Assembly (NCBI RefSeq): GCF_003994255.1
Contig: NZ_ML133859.1
Location: 79,592-143,591, forward strand
DNA from: Brachybacterium paraconglomeratum
Lineage (GTDB): Bacteria > Actinomycetota > Actinomycetes > Actinomycetales > Dermabacteraceae
Reading direction: 5' to 3'
Length of the DNA: 64,000 bases
Shown: one piece after another, positions 58,671 to 64,000 of the stretch
How positions within the stretch are numbered: the first letter of the stretch is position 1
Layout of the letters: every line of letters begins with the position of its first letter
Program-made: the position numbers and the translations under genes
Notes under the pieces: model-generated
Seen by the model: the letters and a program-made list of their open reading frames with translations, nothing else
Database searches by the model: none
Told to the model about the DNA's origin: nothing

Positions 58671-59539
58671 TCGTGGCCGATCGCGCCCTCGCCGTCGGGG
58701 ATCTCGGCGTGCTCGCGCAGCACCTCGATGCGGGCCACGTCGATGTCCACACCGCCGGAGATGCCGGTGACCGTCCCGTCGAAGCGCAGCTGCCACACGG
58801 CCCAGTCGCCCTGCACGGGGCGGCTGCCCGCGGAGAACAGCCAGTCGGGGCGTGAGTCCGTGACCGGCAGGCCGTAGTGATCGCGCCACTCCGAGGAGGA
58901 GTAGATCAGCAGACGACGGCCCCAGGCCTTCTCGACGATCGCCGTGAACGCGTCGACCTCGGCCTGCGCGTCGACCGCGCCGGGCCGCTCCTCGCAGGCA
59001 CCGTCGAACTCGAGGTCGAGAGCGGGCGGGAGCGCCGAGTCGTCGGGCGGGGCCGCGGCGAGGAAGTCCTCTGCCTGGTCCGCGCCGGAGGAGCAGAGCG
59101 TGAAGTAGTGGTAGGCGCCGGGGACGACCCCGGCCGCCTGCGCGCCGTCCCAGTTCTCCTGGAAGCGGGAGTCGACGAAGCCCGCGCCCTCGGTCGCCTT
59201 GATGTACGCGAAGCCGTACCCGTCGGAGGCGACCGCGGCCCAGTCGATCTCCTCCTGGTGGGCGGAGACGTCGATGCCCATCACCTCGTCGGGCGCGAGC
59301 GTCGTCTCCGCGGGCAGGTTCTCGAGCGCGGCGGCGTCGGCCGAGGTCGCCGTGACCTCCATCGCCGCGTCGTCGGCGGTGAAGGGCGCCGGATCGCTCT
59401 TGGCCGCCTCCTGCCCGCCTCCGCCGAGGCCGCGGATCACCGAGACGGAGCATCCGCCGATGATCAGCACGAGCAGCAGCGCGAGGGAGCCCGCGACGAT
59501 CTGACGTCGGCGGACCTGCTCTGGCGTGAATCGTGGCAC
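58655..59539 (-). CDS. Glycoside hydrolase family 25 lysozyme (muramidase), membrane-anchored
   Basis: A 294-residue peptidoglycan hydrolase. A hydrophobic segment (residues about 14-34, ending IGGC) gives either a lipobox or an anchor helix; an acidic linker follows. The GH25 barrel shows MGIDVSAHQEEIDW (catalytic Asp), YGFAYIKATEG, GAYHYF, PALDLEFDG (Asp-x-Glu catalytic pair) and WAVWQLRFDG. It cleaves the MurNAc-GlcNAc bond in cell-wall turnover or against competitors. The gene end lies within the 16-bp tandem array. Confidence 0.88.
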   Translation of the reverse strand: MPRFTPEQVRRRQIVAGSLALLLVLIIGGCSVSVIRGLGGGGQEAAKSDPAPFTADDAAMEVTATSADAAALENLPAETTLAPDEVMGIDVSAHQEEIDWAAVASDGYGFAYIKATEGAGFVDSRFQENWDGAQAAGVVPGAYHYFTLCSSGADQAEDFLAAAPPDDSALPPALDLEFDGACEERPGAVDAQAEVDAFTAIVEKAWGRRLLIYSSSEWRDHYGLPVTDSRPDWLFSAGSRPVQGDWAVWQLRFDGTVTGISGGVDIDVARIEVLREHAEIPDGEGAIGHEVDEG

Positions 59540-59631
59540 GCACCGGACGCTACCGGAGCAGGCCAGGCCGTCGCGGGAGACGTGCCGGGCGGGAGCGGAG
59601 GAAGGACAACGCTTCCCGGCTCCCGGCGGGG

Positions 59632-59733
59632 TCAGCGGGCGAGCCGGGTCAGTGTGCGAGTCGGGTCAGTGTGCGAGTCGGGTCAGCACGGGAGCCGGCA
59701 CAGTGCGCGAGTCGGGTCAGCGCGCGAACAGCT
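59632..59733. repeat. Six-unit 17-bp tandem repeat overlapping the amidotransferase gene end
   Basis: Six 17-bp units, two of them identical (59649-59682, beginning TCAGTGTGCGAGTCGGG). The last unit (59717-59733) contains the stop codon and final codons of the class I amidotransferase gene on the minus strand. Same layout as the 58.5-kb array but with different length and sequence. Confidence 0.88.
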
Positions 59734-60454
59734 CCGCGAAGGCGCGCAGGAGCCGCGGCGGCTGGTCGGCCTCGACGTGCCGCAGCTCGGTGAAGATCTC
59801 CTCCATCTCGTCGGGCGAGAAGTAGCCGTGGTCGCGATAGGCGCGGGCCCGCTCGATGATCGAGGGGACGTCCAGCTCGGGGTGGAACTGGGTGGCGTAC
59901 TGCCTGGTCCCGACGCGGAACATCTGCACCGGTGCGGTGCGTCCGCTCGCGAGCGCGGTCGCGTGCGGGGGCAGCGTGTGCACGGCCTCCTTGTGGCCGA
60001 CGAGCCCGAGGAAGGTGTCCTCCAGCTGCGCGGCGCGGACCAGCGGGTCCTCGCGACCGGCCTCGGTGAGGGTGACCTCGACGGCGCCGAGCGGCTCGCC
60101 GTGGGCGCGGTCGATGAGGGCGCCCTGATGGGTGCCGAGGGTGCCGATGCCGTAGCAGGCGCCGAGGAAGGGGACGTCGTGGGCGATGACCTGGTCGAGG
60201 ACGCGGTCGATCTCCGCCTCGGCCCGCAGCTGCGCCTCGTTCTTGGAGTCGACGGGGTCGGAGACGGTGAAGGGGCTGCCGCACAGGATGATGCCGGAGA
60301 TGTCGTCCATCGCGAGGTCCGGGAAGGGGTCGCGGTCCAGGCGCGCCCAGAGCAGGTCCTGCTCCTGGAGGCCGGTGAAGTCGAGCACGGCGGCGCGCTC
60401 GGTGGCGGCGACGTCGTCCTCGGGACGGGTGGCGATCTGCACGAACGGTTTCAC
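59717..60454 (-). CDS. Class I glutamine amidotransferase (GMP-synthase-like domain protein)
   Basis: A 245-residue stand-alone amidotransferase. The nucleophile elbow is FLGACYGIGTLG (Cys100), with His and Glu in QFHPELD. ILCGSPFTVSD marks the oxyanion-strand Gly. No synthetase domain is attached. Related proteins hydrolyse glutamine for unknown partners or act on gamma-glutamyl compounds. GTG 60454 is chosen because TACGAT (60461-60466) sits 6 nt upstream, fitting a leaderless transcript; the open frame extends further back without support. Confidence 0.82.
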   Translation of the reverse strand: MKPFVQIATRPEDDVAATERAAVLDFTGLQEQDLLWARLDRDPFPDLAMDDISGIILCGSPFTVSDPVDSKNEAQLRAEAEIDRVLDQVIAHDVPFLGACYGIGTLGTHQGALIDRAHGEPLGAVEVTLTEAGREDPLVRAAQLEDTFLGLVGHKEAVHTLPPHATALASGRTAPVQMFRVGTRQYATQFHPELDVPSIIERARAYRDHGYFSPDEMEEIFTELRHVEADQPPRLLRAFAELFAR

Positions 60455-60685
60455 CAGCGCATCGTATCCACTGGCACGCGGTGCTCCCGGCCGTCCGTGC
60501 AGGCTCCTGCATCGCCGGTGATCGACGGCTCCGCGGACGTGCCGCCGGGCCGTGCCGCGGCGCGTCGGCGCGCTGCGGTCCTGTCTGCGCGCTGCGGTCC
60601 TGTCGGCGCGCACCGCGGTCCCGCCGGCCGGGCCGGCCTCTCCCGTAGTCTGCGCGGCGTCGACGACGCTCATCGAGGAGATCCC

Positions 60686-60778
60686 GTGACCGCTTCCCCT
60701 GCTCTTGTCCTCGCGCCGCCTCCCGCGGCCGTCGAACGGCCCGCCGTGCTGTGCGCCGAGCGGGTGCTCTCCTCGTGA
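60686..60778 (+). CDS. 30-residue upstream ORF coupled to the phosphotransferase gene
   Basis: A small Ala/Pro-rich ORF (starts MTASPALVLAPPPAAVERP) with a strong GAGGAG ribosome site 8 nt before its GTG. Its stop codon overlaps the GTG of the phosphotransferase gene by 3 nt (GTGA). TAGTCT (60646-60651) is a likely -10. It may be a translational coupler or a leader peptide; nothing about its product is known. It lacks homology I can recognise. Confidence 0.5.
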   Translation: MTASPALVLAPPPAAVERPAVLCAERVLSS

Positions 60779-61734
60779 GCTCACCGGCTGCGCTGGTCGC
60801 GGGACATCCGCTCCCGGAAGGGCTTCGGGCGGCGCAGGACCCGGCGCTGCGCGCGTGGCTCGCCCGCCTTCCCGCGCTGGTCGACGAGGTGCTGGAGCGG
60901 TGGGAGCTGAGGGCGCTGCCGCCGTTCCGACCGGGCGGTTCGAGCGCCTGGGTCGCGCCCGTGCGCACCGCCGACGGGGACGAGCGGGTGCTGAAGGTGG
61001 CGTGGGCGCATGAGGAGTCCCGCGACGAGGCGGCAGGGATGCGGGCGTGGCAGGGGCTCGGGGCGGCGCAGCTGCTGCGCAGCGAGCGGCGGGGTGACAC
61101 GGCGGCTCTGCTGATGGAGCACGTGCGGCCCGGGGTGCCGCTCGTGCGCTGCCTGACCTGGCCCGAGCGGGACGAGGTGGCCGCGGCGGTGCTGCGTCGG
61201 CTCCGTGTCCCGGTCGACGAGCTGCTCGGTGCGGACGACGATCCGGTCACCGACTCCACCGCCCCCGCCCCGTCCTCGTTCCGGCCGCTCGCCGACATGT
61301 GCGCGTGGTGGGCCGACAGCGCCGCCCGGCGGCACGCCGAGGCCGTCCCGTCGCTGCTGCCGTCGGGGCTCGTCGAGCACGGCCTCGGTCTGTTCCGCGC
61401 GCTGCCCCGGGACTGGGACGGGGAGCAGATCCTGCTGGTCACGGACCTGAACCCGGGCAACATCCTCACCCATGACGGGCCGGAGCGGTGGCTGATGATC
61501 GATCCGAAGCCGTACATCGGCGATCCGCACTACGACGTGCTGCAGCACATGCTCAACGACGGGGAGCGCCTGGTCGCGGATCCGGGGGCGTTCGCCGATC
61601 GGATGGCTGACCTCGCGGGGCTGGATCGTCGGCGGACCCGACGGTGGCTGCTGGCCCGCTGCGTGCAGGAGGCCGGGGAGTTCGGTGACGCCGCATCGGC
61701 GGCGCTCCGCCTCGCGGCCGACGGGGTCGAGTGA
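60775..61734 (+). CDS. Aminoglycoside/hydroxyurea antibiotic resistance kinase-like protein (APH(6) family)
   Basis: A 319-residue phosphotransferase of the StrB/APH(6) and macrolide-kinase-like superfamily. ERVLKVAWAHEESRDEAAGM holds the ATP-binding Lys and Glu; LLMEHVRPGVPL is the hinge; the catalytic loop is VTDLNPGNIL (Asp224, Asn229) and MIDPKPYIGDPHYDVLQHML is the metal loop (Asp243). The His usual in H-x-D of APHs is Val here. GTG 60775 is used because of coupling to the 30-residue ORF; GTG 60751 is another option. Resistance is not proven; many such genes are housekeeping sugar kinases. Its end repeats downstream. Confidence 0.77.
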   Translation: MSSPAALVAGHPLPEGLRAAQDPALRAWLARLPALVDEVLERWELRALPPFRPGGSSAWVAPVRTADGDERVLKVAWAHEESRDEAAGMRAWQGLGAAQLLRSERRGDTAALLMEHVRPGVPLVRCLTWPERDEVAAAVLRRLRVPVDELLGADDDPVTDSTAPAPSSFRPLADMCAWWADSAARRHAEAVPSLLPSGLVEHGLGLFRALPRDWDGEQILLVTDLNPGNILTHDGPERWLMIDPKPYIGDPHYDVLQHMLNDGERLVADPGAFADRMADLAGLDRRRTRRWLLARCVQEAGEFGDAASAALRLAADGVE

Positions 61735-61806
61735 CGCTCCAGGGTCCCTGCGGCCCGCGGGGTCGAGTGACGCTCCAGGGTCCCTGCGGCCCGCGGGGTC
61801 GAGTGA
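61723..61806. repeat. 36-bp direct repeat (2.3 copies) spanning the phosphotransferase stop codon
   Basis: Two identical 36-bp units (61723-61758, 61759-61794), plus a 12-bp partial third (61795-61806), each beginning GGGGTCGAGTGA. The first unit covers the last codons and stop of the phosphotransferase gene, so its stop codon is copied twice downstream. Confidence 0.95.
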
Positions 61807-61810
61807 CGCT

Positions 61811-63511
61811 CTAGAGCCGCCGCTCCTCACCGCTCGGGCCGTCGTCGGGCGCGCCTCCCGGCTCATCGGCTCGTCCTGACGCCGCACCCCTGTCCGATGC
61901 TGCGCCCTGGTCCGACGACTCAGCTCGTCCTGACAGGCCCTCCAACCCCGATGTGACATCGGGCCCCGACAGGCCCTCCAGCCCCGAGGTGCCGTCGGGC
62001 CCCGACGAGCCCTCCCGGCCCGACGCCCCGCCTCGTCCCGAGGATCCGCTCCGGCCCGATGGCCCCCGCAGCGGCGTCGGCCCGGTCTCCCGCACTGCGC
62101 CGGAGTGTCCGGTCCAGCGCACCCGGTGCCCGGGCAGGGCGGGGTTCTCGACCCGTTCGACGCGGGCGGCGAGCTGCTCCTTCTTGTTGCAGTGTGCGCA
62201 GGCGCCCTGTCCGTTGTCGAGGCTGGTGGGGCCTCCGCGGGAGACGGGGACGATGTGGTCGTACTGGCGGATCTGCGCGTTGCAGAACGGTCCGCGGCAG
62301 GTGGTGTCGCGCCGGCTGAGGAAGCGTCGCATCGCGGGAGGGAAGGGCCGCGAGGCGGCGTCCATCGTGATGAGCTCGTCGGCTGTGGGATGGGAGTAGA
62401 GGCGTCGCAGCGTCGCCCGCACGTCCTCGCCGTCGGGGCCGAAGGGATCGCGCTCCCCCGCAGCGGGCGGAGTCGTGCAGGCCAGGAGCTGCTCGCGCAC
62501 CGCCTCGGCCGGCACGGCGCCGTAGCCCTCGAGGTGGGCGACGTCGCCCGCGTCCGGAGAGAACAGGGAACGGTCGGTGATGATCACGCCGACCTCGAGA
62601 GTGACCGGCGGCGCCCCCTCCTCGGGGCGCAGCACCGCATCGACCAGCGCGTCCGCCATCACGGCGGAGTGGCCGCTGCGGTCCCCCGCGGCGCGTCGGC
62701 GCTCCGCCTCGCGGCTGAGGCGGCGGCGGATCTGCTGGGCGTCGAGAGCGGAGAGCCGCGCCGTGAGGGTCGCCATCCCGTGCTGGCCGGGGGTCATCGT
62801 GACGTGGCGGTCCCTGCGCGCCCGGCGGTGGCGCAGCGCCGCACCCTCCGGGTCGAGCTCCCCGGCGACGGTCGCGACCGCGTCCCGCCACCTGCGGGTG
62901 CCCGCGCCGTCGAGCTCGGGGAGCCGCTCGCCGAGGATCCGATCGACCTCGCGGGCGAGGTCCGGCTCCAGCACGGCGGAGGCGTCGGCGACGGCGTAGG
63001 CGGCGTCCCCTCCGATCTGCCCCGCGGCCAGCGCGGACATGATCCGCGGGAGGGTCGCGACGAGACGCCGGGCGGAGGCGAGGGTGCGGCCGGCCATGTG
63101 CGGGGATCGGCGGGTGATCAGGGAGATGTCGGTGACGGTCGAGCCGTCGGCCTCCTTCTCGATGCGGCTGCGCGAGGGGGTGGCGGCATCCTCGTGGGCG
63201 GCATCGTCGCGCGCCTGCTCCCAGCGCTCGCGGCGCGTGGTCTCCTGCAGGGCGATCACGGCGCGGGCCTCGAGGGAGTCGAGCGCCCCGCGGGAGGCCT
63301 GGATCGCGCCGAGCAGGTCGGAGAACTCTCGGCGCGCCCGGCCCTCGGTCGTGAACAGCTCTGCGGGGTCGCCGGCGAGCCCCTGGAGGAGGAACGCCAG
63401 GTCACCGAGGTGTTGGGCGAGGCCGACGGGGTCCGTGCGGCGCAGCGCGGCGAGGGTCTCCTCGGGGGCGTCCTCCCCCGAGGAGCCCGGGAACCACGGT
63501 GCGCTCGTCAT
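61811..63511 (-). CDS. HNH endonuclease, DUF222 family
   Basis: A 566-residue protein of the 13E12-repeat group typical of actinobacteria. DUF222 spans about 20-330 (ARVIALQETTRRERWEQA-type helix, AGRTLASARRLVATLPRI, VMADALVDAVL). The HNH motif lies near 440-475: TCRGPFCNAQIRQYDHIVPV and CAHCNKKEQ, with paired Cys residues for zinc. The last 75 residues are low-complexity Ser/Gly repeats. The molecular role is unknown; similar genes often vary in copy number. ATG 63511 start with GGAGG upstream. Convergent with the phosphotransferase gene. Confidence 0.87.
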   Translation of the reverse strand: MTSAPWFPGSSGEDAPEETLAALRRTDPVGLAQHLGDLAFLLQGLAGDPAELFTTEGRARREFSDLLGAIQASRGALDSLEARAVIALQETTRRERWEQARDDAAHEDAATPSRSRIEKEADGSTVTDISLITRRSPHMAGRTLASARRLVATLPRIMSALAAGQIGGDAAYAVADASAVLEPDLAREVDRILGERLPELDGAGTRRWRDAVATVAGELDPEGAALRHRRARRDRHVTMTPGQHGMATLTARLSALDAQQIRRRLSREAERRRAAGDRSGHSAVMADALVDAVLRPEEGAPPVTLEVGVIITDRSLFSPDAGDVAHLEGYGAVPAEAVREQLLACTTPPAAGERDPFGPDGEDVRATLRRLYSHPTADELITMDAASRPFPPAMRRFLSRRDTTCRGPFCNAQIRQYDHIVPVSRGGPTSLDNGQGACAHCNKKEQLAARVERVENPALPGHRVRWTGHSGAVRETGPTPLRGPSGRSGSSGRGGASGREGSSGPDGTSGLEGLSGPDVTSGLEGLSGRAESSDQGAASDRGAASGRADEPGGAPDDGPSGEERRL

Positions 63512-63700
63512 GCCTCCATGCTTCCGGCGCCGGTGCCGGAGGGCCAGGCAGGGGCCGGAGATGGGGACGGCGGGGCGGTGTGGAGGAACGGTCGGCGGTA
63601 GGGGCGCAGACGAGAGCGGGGTGAGGAGTGGAGCAACGGTCCAGCGCCCAGGCGACGCCGGCCTCGCCCACCGCCCAGCCCCGGGTCCCACAATGGAGGC

Positions 63701-64000
63701 ATGACGACTCTCGCAGACTTCACCGCCACCACCCTCTCCGGCACCGAGCACGACCTCGGCGAGCATCTCGGCTCGGTCGTGCTCGTGGTCAACACCGCCA
63801 GCAAGTGCGGGCTCACCCCGCAGTACGAGGGGCTGCAGGCCCTCCACGAGCGCTTCGCCGACCGCGGGCTCACCGTGCTGGGCTTCCCCTGCGACCAGTT
63901 CAACAACCAGGAGCCCGGCACCGACGACGAGATCTCCGAGTTCTGCCAGGTCAACTACGGCGTCACCTTCCCGATGTTCTCGAAGATCGAGGTCAACGGC
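63701..64000 (+). CDS. Glutathione peroxidase-family protein (partial, runs off the window)
   Basis: The first 100 residues of a thioredoxin-fold peroxidase. Motifs: [20 protein letters not shown] with peroxidatic Cys36, [17 protein letters not shown] with the second family motif (Gln), and [19 protein letters not shown]. Actinobacterial members usually reduce hydroperoxides with thioredoxin or mycothiol/mycoredoxin-type donors, not glutathione. GGAGG is 2-6 nt before the ATG. Divergent from the HNH endonuclease gene. Confidence 0.92.
   Translation, partial: MTTLADFTATTLSGTEHDLGEHLGSVVLVVNTASKCGLTPQYEGLQALHERFADRGLTVLGFPCDQFNNQEPGTDDEISEFCQVNYGVTFPMFSKIEVNG

Noticed and set aside
58527..59733. 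CRISPR array in the 16- and 17-bp repeats
   Set aside because: Units are contiguous with no unique spacers and no cas gene is near.
60451..60784. N-terminal extension of the class I amidotransferase
   Set aside because: The extension is low-complexity Arg/Ala sequence without family similarity, and a promoter-like hexamer sits 6 nt before GTG 60454.

Overview
The window is a 64 kb stretch of a very GC-rich (roughly 70-75%) actinobacterial chromosome. Strong GC bias at third codon positions, many GTG starts, twin-arginine and lipobox signal peptides, a DUF222/HNH endonuclease, an EspG/WXG100-like gene pair and a MhuD-like protein all point to Actinomycetota. A member of the Micrococcales close to Brachybacterium is my best guess; this is inference, as no rRNA gene is present. 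No tRNA, rRNA, CRISPR array or insertion sequence was seen.

Layout. 0-8.3 kb: most of an OpuC/ProVW-type osmoprotectant ABC transporter, a class II amidotransferase, a gluABCD-type glutamate ABC transporter whose binding-protein gene has an in-frame amber stop, and a PdxK/ThiD kinase. 8.5-20 kb: GtrA protein, aminotransferase, three of four related membrane-anchored DUF4352-like proteins, a fused beta-oxidation enzyme (FadB/FadJ type), aldo/keto reductase, lipoprotein, acetyltransferase. 20-27.6 kb: a cysteine-synthase-family (Cds1-like) enzyme, then a LacI-controlled beta-fructosidase and sugar ABC transporter operon. 27.7-33 kb: a sugar-acid cluster (IdnO-like dehydrogenase, MHS-family transporter, IclR regulator, hydroxyacid dehydrogenase, divergent GarR-like dehydrogenase). 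33.2-38.6 kb: a MhuD-like protein, a two-gene EspG-like/WXG100-lipase unit facing a lipoprotein, another DUF4352-like protein, and a CDP-alcohol phosphotransferase with an unusual downstream gene.

38.6-45.9 kb: a tightly overlapping type I restriction-modification operon (hsdM-hsdS-hsdR) with a fourth NYN-nuclease-like gene, ending in a clear intrinsic terminator. 46-48.7 kb: acyl-CoA dehydrogenase plus thiolase, preceded by the same 21-bp box found upstream of the FadB/FadJ gene. 48.8-53.4 kb: a five-gene, fully overlapping operon joining an NrtA/TauA-type ABC transporter to an acyl-CoA-dehydrogenase-like flavoprotein and a DUF4242 protein. 53.5-64 kb: mixed housekeeping genes (pdxH, DsbA-like oxidoreductase, GH25 lysozyme, GMP-synthase-like amidotransferase, antibiotic-phosphotransferase-like kinase with a small upstream ORF, HNH endonuclease, glutathione peroxidase) and two gene remnants.

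Themes. Ten genes have a TANNNT hexamer 6-7 nt before the start codon, which suggests leaderless transcription. Three neighbouring genes near 58-62 kb end in tandem repeats that copy the stop codon itself. The window also has several apparent lesions: an amber stop, a C-tract frameshift, a lost metal-binding Asp, a CTG start and an enzyme fragment. The candidates I would look at first are the WXG100-lipase/lipoprotein module, the shared beta-oxidation box, the stop-codon-spanning repeats and the ABC/flavoprotein/DUF4242 operon.
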